Below, piece by piece: positions 12,201-18,393 of a stretch of 64,000 nucleotides of DNA (the first letter of the stretch is position 1; each line of letters starts with the position of its first letter). The position numbers were made by a program, and so were the translations under genes. The notes below the pieces were generated by a model that saw only the letters and a list, made by a program, of their open reading frames with translations, was not told the DNA's origin and searched no databases. The DNA comes from Dethiobacter alkaliphilus (GTDB lineage Bacteria > Bacillota > Dethiobacteria > DTU022 > UBA8154), in assembly GCA_016841605.1 (NCBI GenBank), contig JAENYV010000001.1, positions 231,540-295,539 on the forward strand, given 5' to 3'.

Positions 12201-12499
12201 ATACGGCAGGTACCACCCCGAGTGGTATCGATACTATGACGGTCAATAGTGGTATGACCGGGTTTAAATACTTCGCAGTTAACATTACGCCGGTAATAGA
12301 GCATAGTGGTAATGAGGCAGTAGTATTCACCCTTTTGCGAGATAGCATTCAGATCAGTATAAATGTGACCAAAGCTGATTTTGATCTTGTAACTACTGCC
12401 CAAGCAGGTTTTAATGTGCAGGCCGGTGATGTAATCAAGGCATATATTGTAGATGATTTGACCAATGCTGTAGATTGCAACCCGGTGATATTGCAGTAG
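6254..12499 (+). CDS. Giant secreted protein: purple-acid-phosphatase-like, NHL repeats, HID, SUOX-like
   Basis: 2081 residues, AAAGGAGG before the ATG, signal peptide about 1-39 (SSMALA). The N-terminal part is a fibronectin-III-like domain plus calcineurin-like metallophosphatase (about 45-395) with GDVQ, GGDLTDNG, GNHDG, FHHPAYP and GHQHEY in the order expected for purple acid phosphatases. An HID domain follows, then two blocks of NHL-type beta-propeller repeats (about 495-855 and 955-1295; core GYSGDGGPA) separated by Ig-like domains, a second HID, a SUOX-like domain of the YSTIN-x-WP type (about 1485-1650), a chitobiase-C-like domain, a third HID, a second SUOX-like domain and the same C-terminal domain as the protein at 996-6095. 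Phosphatase residues look intact, so a secreted phosphoesterase activity is plausible; the substrate is unknown. Confidence 0.75.
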   Translation: MKLGLWYKRGKRPTIRSNCLVFLLLAVSFCCFFSSMALAEEAVTPEQIILTWTADPATSQTITWLAPDDAPSYVQYIREAEYYDSFDSALQIDAGGTLFDSVNYRYTANLSGLTPDTNYVYRVGNEGNWSEAQSFSTAENTQNVTFMYMGDVQSGYDEWGNVLSSVYQEYPQIKFTLLGGDLTDNGSDETEWGQFLDAAASTFSRIPVMPTIGNHDGVMYSNFFALPDNGPEDLEQECYSFDYGNAHFVVLNSNKNAVASAIQWLQDDLQNTTKRWKFAMFHHPAYPAFEDYKTIDESICTNWVPILEQNGVDMVFVGHQHEYMRTYPLYQGEIRTDPAVYGIVYVMGNAGSKIYGGGSGFSYIAREESGSNYQVLDINGNVLTMTSRKTTGELIETYTINKSLLTASTLTPDVTRNGVGKEIDLSFEDDPDWRAAITDITVNGSSIAGRYRVTSGNVNIDADVFNDLGEYVILVNACGYSDASVTQFIIEDDSDWYDGYISTVIGNGTRGYSGDGGPATEAQLRSAYDVAMDSGGNIFIADSANYRVRMVAASSGTHYGIPMTAGNIYTVAGNGTNDYSGDGGPATEAQIKSVYGLAVDSAGNIYINDRSDYRIRKVDPSGIITTVAGDGTSGYSGDGGPATGAQLNRGYGLAVDEAGNLYLADGSNYCVRMVAASSGTYYGIAVTAGNIYTIVGNGTSGYSGDGGPAVSAQIETTYDVAIDNSNNLYIADLSRIRKVDPSGIISTVAGSGSSGYSGDGGPAMCAELRSYSLAVDSNYNLYIADKNYYCIRMVDGNGIIATVAGGNGRGYSGDGDLATNAKLQPYGLAIDSAGGLYIADQSGYSVRYLQSPAAAPLLVSLSLSGSPGLTYSGTPLTYDLGGLTLAGVDQDGAAYDLSDKTVTWTVKSGPAELSDTTLSIVRGGTVEISAQVLGVITDFNFTVDTGDLPVIELTVGDINTIAGIGIKGYAGDGGPAINGQLNSPGDVAIDSAGNIFIADEGNNRIRAVAANTGTQYGIDMTAGNIYTVAGIGTRGYSGDGGPAVSAELGQIEALAIDSTGNIYIVDVINNCLRKIDINGIISTVTSINSARGLAIDGSGNIYMGGAPNTGICMLAAETGMKHGISMTAGNVYTVAGNGTGGYSGDGGPATSAKIYGDGIIAVDCSGNLYISDTYNYRVRKVDPSGIITTVAGNGSQGYSGDNGQATDAEIYPIGIAADSAGNLFISGNRCVRKVDVSGIITTVAGDGTSGYSGDGGPATSAQMKSPWGLEVDDAGDLYITDINNNCVRYVKLVPDEDPGLVSLTLSGSPDLNYNGTSIEYDLSGLSLTGTGDSEEIIDLEGLTVTWAVCSGPATVSGNILTITGSGSINVSASIYDVISNVLSLTVNDIGADPPSLTADPGDKIIGEDDVEITFTEDSAWREAINTVIIDDTVLGDGDYSADSAGKIIINGDVFQKAGDYVVVIKATGYSDVSVVQTLVSSEIVLEITGDGVNNHLSYTLAQLQAMEQYRHLYSTINKWPSKKWYVGEGVKVKDLLTQAGMKENATLIKFTARDGYAITFTVQELLDDKRYLFPNFKEPGDGHIPGSAADAEEVETILALNSDSSNDFDTMNDHNALHLIIGQRAVGEQLNDAYVKYVNKIEVFTTALSKWESPQAVPDSGNVAVGTLVTLSTSDMNWDKIYYTLDGSTPTMNSTMYNPIGKEWWSSRQDVLNTINHPIEIQNNTTIKAIAIGPGKENSDIAIFTYQIDSGTNPPALTADTTGNEIGQMVEITFTDDADWRGAITGIEVNGSDLSSEQYTVSEGNINIIADVFTAAGDYTIVVTATGYEDASVTQTMDASAGVVFTVDGEVSQTYTMADLKAMTATTGTYGSKTCTGVALNDLLTGLGITDGNWTVTVNAADGWETDPIPVSDIQEPTNNYLLTYAIDGSDIVVDGDSNLTPLRLYYGTAGNSVYKHVESITVSEPAGCEAVYTVTPVSDSAYTAGTTPSGIDTMTVNSGMTGFKYFAVNITPVIEHSGNEAVVFTLLRDSIQISINVTKADFDLVTTAQAGFNVQAGDVIKAYIVDDLTNAVDCNPVILQ
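7743..8812 (+). repeat. NHL-repeat coding block 1
   Basis: In-frame repeats of roughly 45-65 codons, each with (V/I)AGNGT-x-GYSGDGGPA followed by a strand such as DSAGNIYIAD and RVRMV or RIRKV. This is a beta-propeller of the NHL type, not a non-coding repeat array. Confidence 0.85.
9118..10126 (+). repeat. NHL-repeat coding block 2
   Basis: A second set of NHL-type repeats in the same frame with the same GYSGDGGPA core, separated from block 1 by an Ig-like domain. It probably forms a second beta-propeller. Confidence 0.85.
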
Positions 12500-12684
12500 T
12501 TAATTAGCTCCGAAAGGATATACAGGGATTGATTACAAGTTGGGCAGAACTTACTCAAAACGCGGCAAGATAAGTTTTGCCCAGCCTGTATACCTTTTTT
12601 CAAAGCCGAAGTAATAGCGTTTTAAGAAATGATTACAGATAAAGGAGGTTCTTCCTATGAAATTGGGATTATTGTATAAGCGAG
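11564..12684 (+). repeat. 1.1-kb direct duplication, copy 2
   Basis: Near-identical to 5160-6283. It includes the 3' end of the gene at 6254, its terminator-like hairpin, and the Shine-Dalgarno and first codons of a vanished third gene (12657). Confidence 0.95.
12516..12600 (+). terminator. Two-tier stem-loop followed by T6 (second copy)
   Basis: Duplicate of the hairpin at 6112-6196 with the same outer and inner stems and T run, directly downstream of the stop at 12499. Confidence 0.6.
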
Positions 12685-12713
12685 GAAAAATACTAAAAAT
12701 AAGAAGAAATTGA
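12657..12713 (+). pseudogene. Truncated 18-codon start of a third paralog
   Basis: AAAGGAGGTTCTTCCT-ATG and the first codons (MKLGLLYKRGK) match the start of the gene at 6254, then the frame stops at TGA (12711-12713) before any hydrophobic signal core. It is the remnant of another copy of the giant-protein gene, or the junction left by unequal recombination. No function expected. Confidence 0.8.
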
Positions 12714-12721
12714 TTTTCTTA

Positions 12722-12750
12722 TTGACAATATTGTACGATATATGTATAAT
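12722..12750 (+). promoter_or_regulatory. Consensus sigma-A-type promoter
   Basis: TTGACA (12722-12727) and TATAAT (12745-12750) separated by 17 bp, a perfect match to the housekeeping consensus. The next gene starts at 13297, so a leader of about 540 nt is predicted. Confidence 0.75.
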
Positions 12751-12815
12751 TATCCTGTAATGGTAATAAAAACATAAAACAGCATGATTTGGTAAAGAGC
12801 TTTGGGGCTGCGCTT

Positions 12816-12883
12816 CGCCGGGATTTTGCACGGCCGGAAAAAGCCGCACCTTACCCGGCGCTTACCCGAGCGCAAATTTTTTT
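12816..12883 (+). promoter_or_regulatory. Possible attenuator: antiterminator and terminator hairpins
   Basis: CGCCGGG (12816-12822) can pair with CCCGGCG (12854-12860). The latter overlaps the 5' arm of GCGCT-(6 nt)-AGCGC (12858-12873), which is followed by AAATTTTTTT. The two pairings exclude each other, as in a transcription attenuator. The terminator stem is only 5 bp, so this is tentative. No known riboswitch class was recognised. Confidence 0.35.
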
Positions 12884-12890
12884 ACCCCCA

Positions 12891-12910
12891 TTATGACATT
12901 TTTGACATAA
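12891..12910 (+). promoter_or_regulatory. Palindromic operator, 8-4-8 type
   Basis: TTATGACA-N4-TGACATAA, a perfect inverted repeat apart from the centre. One of five related sites in the window (23078, 31875, 39680, 39800). Here it lies about 140 bp downstream of the promoter at 12722, inside the leader of the gene at 13297. Confidence 0.6.
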
Positions 12911-13137
12911 AGGGATGGCCTGTTGAAACGGTTGTTCGTAAGAGAGTATGAGACAAGAAGGGGGTATGCTCAATGTAAGCGGTAATATTAGGAAAACTTT
13001 GGTAGAGAGTTGTGTCCAATGCTCCCTAGCGGAGCAAGAGAAAAGAGTTAGGTTCAGGGCAAAGCTCAAAGGAAGGATAAGCTTCTAAGGGAAAAACTGT
13101 CAGAGCAAGAAAAAAGTCCGGTTCAGGGCGATAATTA

Positions 13138-13181
13138 CGGGGCTTTTGTGGAATGGCGCGGCAAAGGGTGTGATTATCAGG
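13138..13181 (+). repeat. Inverted repeat, left arm
   Basis: Bases 13138-13164 match the reverse complement of 14272-14298 at 25 of 27 positions, and similarity continues inward to ATTATCAGG (13173-13181). The two arms enclose the gene at 13297-14193. Confidence 0.75.
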
Positions 13182-13296
13182 GCCCGCAATAGAGTACCGG
13201 CAGCCGAAGGTGGAAAATGACGTCAATAGTTGCAGCTGAACCATGCCGGAAGCGGTCAATAGCTTCATAACATTGAAAATTATAAAGGAGGATATA

Positions 13297-14193
13297 ATGA
13301 TGAATTCAAGCTTTTTAAAACAAAAAGCATGGATAAGGTTGTTTGGGGTATTGTTGGTCCTGGTATTGGGGTTCGGCTTGTTTGCCGGCCAGGCCTTTGC
13401 CGACGAATCTGATCAGATTGTCGTTAAACTGGATGGAGTCGATGCCGTGACATATACCCGAGCTGATTTAACAAGTAGTTTTAGTTCATACCAACAGCTA
13501 TATTCCACGATAAATAATTGGCCCACCAAGAAGTTCTATGCGACGGACGGCGTCGTTCTTTCAGACATATTAGACGATTATTTGGATGAAATTGAAGCGG
13601 AAGAAGATATTGAAGACATATATCTTATTAGTGTAAAAGCTACGGACAACTTAACGAAAGTTTTTACGAGAGAAGAGCTGCTGGATGATGCACGTTATTA
13701 TTATCCCAACCTCATGAGTGGCGATCCCAGCGGTGCTTCGTCGAGGGATACGGTTATTGCCCTGGAAAATGCCCAGGGAACGAATTATGGGTCAATGAGT
13801 GAAGACGACGGACTGCGGCTCTTTATGGGACAGCGGGCGATCACGGAGCAGAATAATCCCTGGTTGGTGAAATATGTCTGTGAGATTAATCTCATTACTG
13901 ACGAGCCGGACCAATGGGATCAACCCACTTCATCACATGCATCGGGGACAGTGACGGCCGGGACGCAGGTAACGCTCAATCATACCAGCATCAACGGGGT
14001 GAAGATTTATTATACCACTGACAGCAGCACTCCGGATGTGAACAGTACCATGTATAATGTAAGCGCTACCTACTACCAGCCGGAGTTGAACGTACCAATT
14101 ACGATCAACCAAACCACTACGGTTAAGGCCATCGCCATCGGACCGGGTAAAACCGATAGCGCTGTAGCTACCTGGACCTATACGGTGGAGTAG
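13297..14193 (+). CDS. Secreted SUOX-like/chitobiase-C domain protein
   Basis: 298 residues from the ATG behind AAAGGAGG. Signal peptide about 1-33 (GQAFA). The main domain (about 36-210) is the SUOX-like type with YSTIN-x-WP, KKFYATDG, RYYYP and MGQRAITEQ, also found inside the 6254 protein and in the proteins at 32010 and 33482. It lacks the LAC-x-H cysteine motif. A chitobiase-C/Fn3-associated domain with YYTTDSSTP and IAIGPGK follows (about 215-298). Exported and probably a ligand-binding or structural surface protein; no enzyme activity is evident. It has its own consensus promoter, a long leader with a palindromic operator, and a flanking inverted repeat. Confidence 0.7.
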   Translation: MMNSSFLKQKAWIRLFGVLLVLVLGFGLFAGQAFADESDQIVVKLDGVDAVTYTRADLTSSFSSYQQLYSTINNWPTKKFYATDGVVLSDILDDYLDEIEAEEDIEDIYLISVKATDNLTKVFTREELLDDARYYYPNLMSGDPSGASSRDTVIALENAQGTNYGSMSEDDGLRLFMGQRAITEQNNPWLVKYVCEINLITDEPDQWDQPTSSHASGTVTAGTQVTLNHTSINGVKIYYTTDSSTPDVNSTMYNVSATYYQPELNVPITINQTTTVKAIAIGPGKTDSAVATWTYTVE

Positions 14194-14250
14194 CAGTTTT
14201 GGCTGAAGGTATTAATTCGGCAAGCCACCGTCTCCGGTTGAGTCTTTTGA

Positions 14251-14298
14251 CCTGATAATTCCATTACCTTATTGCTGCGCCATTCCACAAGAGCCCCG
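14251..14298 (+). repeat. Inverted repeat, right arm
   Basis: Reverse-complement partner of 13138-13181; contains CCTGATAAT (14251-14259) and the 27-bp core 14272-14298. It overlaps the 5' arm of the terminator at 14291. Confidence 0.75.
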
Positions 14299-14324
14299 AA
14301 GAGATTCCGGGCTCCATATTTTTG
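14291..14324 (+). terminator. Rho-independent-type terminator
   Basis: GAGCCC (14291-14296) pairs with GGGCTC (14309-14314), with further pairing inside, followed by ATATTTTTGAG. It follows the stop at 14193. Confidence 0.6.
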
Positions 14325-14384
14325 AGTATTTCTCCCTGGTTCTTAACTACCACTACAGCGAAAAATAGTAATATAAAAAACATA

Positions 14385-14413
14385 TTTAAGCCTCTTCGGA
14401 TATATTGTATACT
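14385..14413 (+). promoter_or_regulatory. Probable promoter of the first TrmO-FmdE gene
   Basis: TTTAAG (14385-14390), 17-bp spacer, TATACT (14408-14413), 39 bp before the ATG at 14453. The -10 region is part of TATACTATAT, a 10-mer that also occurs at 46686 (+) and 47067-47076 (- strand). Confidence 0.45.
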
Positions 14414-14452
14414 ATATTTAGAGCTTAAATATTACCAAAAGGGGTGGATTGA

Positions 14453-15244
14453 ATGGAAGAAATTCGTATCAGTCCGATCGGAGTCGTAAAAACCGGATTG
14501 GGTGATATTAATTCTCTGCCCGGGGAAGGGGAAAAAGCGATCGTGGAACTAAAAGAAGAATACGTTCCCGCCCTGCAGCGTATCGAAGAAAATTCCCATA
14601 TCTGGATCATCTGCTGGTTTGACAGAGCCGACCGGAATTTATTACAAACTATGTCGCGTATTATGGAGCCTGAACCGCTTAAATTCGGAGTTTTTGCCTT
14701 GCGCTGTTCTTCCAGACCCAATCCTATTGCCCTTACCCTTGTCTCCCTGGATAGGGTCGAGGGGAATCTGCTTTATGTGACAGGACTGGATGCCTACGAG
14801 AATACGCCGGTACTGGATATTAAGCCTTATTACGAGCAGGACGGTATTTTTTCACCCCGGACCAGCTACGTGAAACCCAAGGACGAAGATGTCCGCCGCA
14901 GCTTTATGCACAAGCTGGCTTATCGCCACCACGGAGTTGAATCAGTTGCTCTGGAAATGGGACTGCGTATCTGCTTGCTGGCAGAAACTCATTTTGGACA
15001 CTTGTTTGATCCTGCTTTGTTAGTATCGGTAAAAGGTTCACGGGAGTTGGGCGATGTAATTCAGGGGATTACCAGGGCCAGGCCGGCCAATCCTCCTCGC
15101 TTTACCTTTTGCGAAGCTGAGGCAGATGAAGTTATTTTCACCAGGAATGAAAGGGTCCTGAAAATCAACATAAAAAAAAGGTACTCTGGGGAAGAGTTGC
15201 CGGGCTTAAGCGATGATGATATATTTTTCTTACAAATGAAGTAA
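14453..15244 (+). CDS. TrmO (TsaA)-FmdE fusion protein, copy 1
   Basis: 263 residues. Residues 1-135 form a TrmO/TsaA-type beta-barrel domain with NSHIWIICWF, RPNPI (88-92) and TPVLDIKPY (118-126), motifs of the SAM-dependent enzymes that N6-methylate t6A in tRNA. Residues about 150-245 resemble FmdE, the small protein encoded with molybdenum formylmethanofuran dehydrogenase: HHG (159-161), ALEMGLRICLLAETHFG and DVIQGITRARPANPPRF. The FmdE cysteines are missing here. TrmO proper lacks this second domain, so a tRNA role is doubtful; the protein may methylate a small molecule or chelate. Three other copies lie at 17543, 39922 and 56601, each beside transport genes. Its own promoter lies at 14385. 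Confidence 0.75.
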   Translation: MEEIRISPIGVVKTGLGDINSLPGEGEKAIVELKEEYVPALQRIEENSHIWIICWFDRADRNLLQTMSRIMEPEPLKFGVFALRCSSRPNPIALTLVSLDRVEGNLLYVTGLDAYENTPVLDIKPYYEQDGIFSPRTSYVKPKDEDVRRSFMHKLAYRHHGVESVALEMGLRICLLAETHFGHLFDPALLVSVKGSRELGDVIQGITRARPANPPRFTFCEAEADEVIFTRNERVLKINIKKRYSGEELPGLSDDDIFFLQMK

Positions 15245-15366
15245 TATTTCCACAAACCTGTTGTCCTTGTCCATATCAGTTTTTCTATCTGCGACTCATT
15301 ACCTGATTGTTTGATGACTTACCTTTATTTATCCCGTTATATTATCTTGTCTCTTATCATTCCTTA

Positions 15367-15396
15367 TTGACACCTTTTGTTTGTATCAGATATAAT
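15367..15396 (+). promoter_or_regulatory. Sigma-A-type promoter
   Basis: TTGACA (15367-15372), 18-bp spacer, TATAAT (15391-15396). The next start codon is 15551, giving a leader of roughly 150 nt. The rest of the 306-bp gap (15245-15550) is AT-rich, with no other feature seen. Confidence 0.75.
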
Positions 15397-15550
15397 TTTT
15401 TATAGTTGTAAATCGCTTGGATAAGGCAGGAGTTTTTTTTTGGTCTCCGTTATGTATATGTATGCATAATTGAACGATAATTGGACGGCTGGATGTTCTA
15501 TTGGATAAGAACGATTGAGTGCACAAGAAATTTAAAAAGGAGTGATTTTC

Positions 15551-16300
15551 ATGTTAGAGGGCTCCTCACAAATTTATAAGAAAGATTTTTACAGTTTTTC
15601 TGTAGAAAAAAAATTTATCAGTAAAAAAAATAATGTTTTTCTGGTAAAAACAAATGAACCAGGCGAAAAATATCTGGTACAAAAGATATATTCCTGCCCG
15701 GAGAAAATGCCTGGAGAAGTTGAAATGCTGTGTTTATTAAAAGAAAAAGGGGTCGCTGTCCCTCAAATTTTTGGCACAGGGGAAAATTATGTTTTATTGG
15801 AATACCTCGAAGGTCCATTATTTCTTGACTTTTTTTGCTGGCAGGAGAATATCTGCGGACCTGACCGGAGTTCGCTGAAAGGGCCTGCTTACCAGACCAT
15901 TTACAGCCTGTGCAGCTGGTTTAAGTCTTTTTATACAGCTTCGCGGGCAATTACCGGAAGACAGTACATTATGGGGGATGTCAATTTCAGAAATTTTATT
16001 ATTAGGGAAAAAATTTACGGGGTCGATTTAGAAGAATGCCGGGAGGGAAAAATTGAGGAGGATATTGGGAACCTTTGTGCTTATGCCCTTACCTACTCGC
16101 CTACCTTTTCTTCGTGGAAGATGGCCATGACAGGGAAATTATTACAGATTTTGATCAGTGAGCTTGATCTGGATAAAGAACTGGTCAAAAAAGAAATACA
16201 AAAAGGTCTTCTCTTTATCGCCGGAATAAGAGGGACGCTCCATGAAATGGCGAAGATTCCGGTGAATAAACTGCTGGAAAAAAGTATGCGCTTTGTGTAA
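15551..16300 (+). CDS. Kinase-fold protein (APH/choline-kinase-like)
   Basis: 249 residues from the ATG spaced 9 bp after AAAGGAG; an upstream in-frame GTG at 15542 is too close to it. The pattern is that of the aminoglycoside-phosphotransferase/protein-kinase fold: an early Lys in YLVQKIY, a hinge VLLEYLEGP, the catalytic-loop-like GDVNFRN (142-148, replacing HGDxxxxN) and a metal-site Asp in YGVDLEE (D159), followed by EDIGNL. The catalytic residues are therefore mostly present, although His of the loop is Met. Substrate unknown. It has its own promoter and stands between a TrmO-FmdE gene and a MOT1-type transporter. Confidence 0.55.
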   Translation: MLEGSSQIYKKDFYSFSVEKKFISKKNNVFLVKTNEPGEKYLVQKIYSCPEKMPGEVEMLCLLKEKGVAVPQIFGTGENYVLLEYLEGPLFLDFFCWQENICGPDRSSLKGPAYQTIYSLCSWFKSFYTASRAITGRQYIMGDVNFRNFIIREKIYGVDLEECREGKIEEDIGNLCAYALTYSPTFSSWKMAMTGKLLQILISELDLDKELVKKEIQKGLLFIAGIRGTLHEMAKIPVNKLLEKSMRFV

Positions 16301-16383
16301 ATTCTCTTTTCACTGAAGTCTTATGCAGGATAAGCTGTTAAGCGGATTTAACCCGGGAGTCGGAGGGGGGATGATGTGCAAAG

Positions 16384-17526
16384 TTGAAGATAAGATCATT
16401 TGAATTTAACCTGCGTGAGCTCTCCGGTGCTATGGGGGATATGGGGACCCTCTTACCTCTGGCAGTGGGCTATTTTGCCGTTTGCGGTCTTAATCCTGCC
16501 GGTTTACTGGTAATGATGGGTCTAGCCAATATCGCTACGGGACTGGTTTACAGACTCCCCATACCCATTGAGCCTATGAAAGTGCTGGCCGTGGTGGCTA
16601 TTGCCCAGCAGTGGTCTCCCTCTATGATCTACGCTTCGGGCTTTGCTATGGGAATTATCTGGTTGCTTTTCGCGGTTACGGGAATTATGAGTTGGGTGGC
16701 AAAATTTACTCCGCATCCCGTCATACGCGGTATTCAGGTGTCTCTGGGCATTTTGCTGGCCGTGGAGGCGCTGAAAATGCTTTCCACCTGGTGGATATTG
16801 GGTCTAGTCTCCGTTGCTATTGTCCTGGTCTTACGACAGAACCGCTATGCTCCCGGTGCAATTGTCCTAATTCTTCTGGGACTGGTGATCATGCATTATC
16901 AGGGCAAGTTCGCAGCTTTAAAAATGCTGGAACTGCAGCTGCCGGGGATCACTTCTTTTACTCCCGGACAGATTTGGCAAACCCTGTTGTTGGCAGGCTT
17001 TGCCCAGCTTCCCCTTACTGCTACCAATGCTGTTATTGCTACTTCATCCCTGATCAGCACTTACTGGCCTGACAGGTATGTCAGCGAAAGGAGGCTTTCC
17101 TTAAACATGGGCATCATGAACCTGGTATTTCCCTTTTTCGGTGGAATGCCTCTCTGCCATGGTGCCGGGGGGCTGGCGGGTCAGTATTATTTTGGGGCCA
17201 GGACGGGTGGCGCAAACATCATCGAAGGACTCATCGAAATTTCCCTGGGACTTTTTTTCGCCTCGTCCATTGCTTATATCTTTGCTTCTTTTCCCATGGC
17301 TGTTATCGGAGCGATGATGTTTTTAGTCGGCGTTGAGATGGTCAAATTTACGAGGGATATTACCGTTAAAACCGACCTGTTGCCCCTGGGGGCAACTGTT
17401 GCGGTTTCACTCTGGACAAACATGGCTTTCGGCTTCCTGGCCGGATTGGGCCTTTTTTATTTAATGAAGGCCATTCTGAAGAAAGATCAACAGTCATCAA
17501 ATGAAACAGTTAAAAATAAAAAATAA
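16384..17526 (+). CDS. MOT1/sulfate-permease-type membrane transporter
   Basis: 380 residues with about ten hydrophobic segments. It carries the paired motifs of the MOT1 molybdate/SulP-like family: GAMGDMGTLLPL near residue 15, LPIPIEPMKVLA near residue 58 and GGMPLCHGAGG in the second half. Plant and algal MOT1 proteins import molybdate, and bacterial members are annotated as putative sulfate or molybdate transporters; the substrate cannot be told from sequence. The start is a TTG about 12 bp after GGAGGGGGG; the nearer ATGs are in a frame that stops at once. The next gene, a TrmO-FmdE fusion, starts 17 bp later, which suggests co-transcription. Confidence 0.75.
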   Translation: MKIRSFEFNLRELSGAMGDMGTLLPLAVGYFAVCGLNPAGLLVMMGLANIATGLVYRLPIPIEPMKVLAVVAIAQQWSPSMIYASGFAMGIIWLLFAVTGIMSWVAKFTPHPVIRGIQVSLGILLAVEALKMLSTWWILGLVSVAIVLVLRQNRYAPGAIVLILLGLVIMHYQGKFAALKMLELQLPGITSFTPGQIWQTLLLAGFAQLPLTATNAVIATSSLISTYWPDRYVSERRLSLNMGIMNLVFPFFGGMPLCHGAGGLAGQYYFGARTGGANIIEGLIEISLGLFFASSIAYIFASFPMAVIGAMMFLVGVEMVKFTRDITVKTDLLPLGATVAVSLWTNMAFGFLAGLGLFYLMKAILKKDQQSSNETVKNKK

Positions 17527-17542
17527 ACACGAGGTGAATGGA

Positions 17543-18349
17543 ATGGAAGAGATTTGTCTTCGTCCGGTTGGAGTTGTGAAAAACAGGGTGGACGATATTT
17601 ACTCTATGCCCATGGAAGGAGAAAGAGCGGTCGTAGAGATAAAAGAAGAGTATATACCAGCCCTGCAGCGTATCGAAGAAAATTCTCATATCTGGATTAT
17701 CTGCTGGTTTGACAAGGGTGAACGGGATGTATTGCAAACTATGCCGCGTATTATCGAACCTGAGCCGGTAAAATTCGGGGTTTTTGCCGTGCGCTGTTTT
17801 AAACGGCCCAATCCTGTGTCCATGACCCTTGTTTCCCTGGAAAGAGTTGAGGGGAACCTGCTTTATGTGACAGGTCTGGACGCTGTTGAAGGAACGCCGG
17901 TCCTGGATATCAAGCCGTACTATGAGCAGGACAGTATTTTTTCGCCCCGGACATGCTATGTGAAACCCAAGGAGGAAGATGTCCGCCGCAGCCTTATGCA
18001 TAAGACGGCTTACCGTCACCACGGAGCGGATTCGGCTGCTCTGGAGATCGGATTGCGTATTTGCCTGGTGGCGGAAACCAATTTCGGGCACCTGCTTAAT
18101 CCTGCTTTATCCGTATCGGTGAAAGGTTCCCGGGAGTTGGCGGATGTAATCCAGGGGATCACCAGAGCTAAACTGGCCAACCCTCCCCGCTTTACTTTCT
18201 GCGAAGCCGGAACGGATGAAGTTATTTTTACCATGGATAAAAGGGTATTGAAATTCAGCGTTAAGAAAAAGTACTCTCCGCAAGAATTGCAAGGCTTAAA
18301 AGATAATGACATCTTTCAGATCACAAAAGAACCGGACGATTGGAATTAA
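17543..18349 (+). CDS. TrmO (TsaA)-FmdE fusion protein, copy 2
   Basis: 268 residues from the ATG after GAGGTG; the longer frame starting at 17501 overlaps the transporter and has no ribosome site. It closely resembles the copy at 14453: NSHIWIICWF, RPNPVS, TPVLDIKPYY, then the FmdE-like half with HHG, ALEIGLRICLVAETNFG and DVIQGITRAK. The FmdE cysteines are again absent. It lies between the MOT1-type transporter and the first FecCD importer group, so the product is probably tied to uptake of the ligand moved by one or both. Confidence 0.75.
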   Translation: MEEICLRPVGVVKNRVDDIYSMPMEGERAVVEIKEEYIPALQRIEENSHIWIICWFDKGERDVLQTMPRIIEPEPVKFGVFAVRCFKRPNPVSMTLVSLERVEGNLLYVTGLDAVEGTPVLDIKPYYEQDSIFSPRTCYVKPKEEDVRRSLMHKTAYRHHGADSAALEIGLRICLVAETNFGHLLNPALSVSVKGSRELADVIQGITRAKLANPPRFTFCEAGTDEVIFTMDKRVLKFSVKKKYSPQELQGLKDNDIFQITKEPDDWN

Positions 18350-18393
18350 GTATGAATTAATTATTAGGGAATTTCCAAAGGGAGGAAGAGAAA

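Larger units (their letters stand above)
12714..13296 (+). other. Long intergenic leader region
   Basis: 583 bp without a convincing gene. It holds the promoter at 12722, the attenuator-like hairpins, the operator at 12891, a small hairpin GCTCC-CTAGC-GGAGC (13021-13035), two degenerate direct repeats sharing GAGCAAGA...GGTTCAGGGC (13032-13060 and 13103-13129) and the left arm of an inverted repeat (13138-13181). AAAGGAGG precedes the next gene. Confidence 0.6.
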
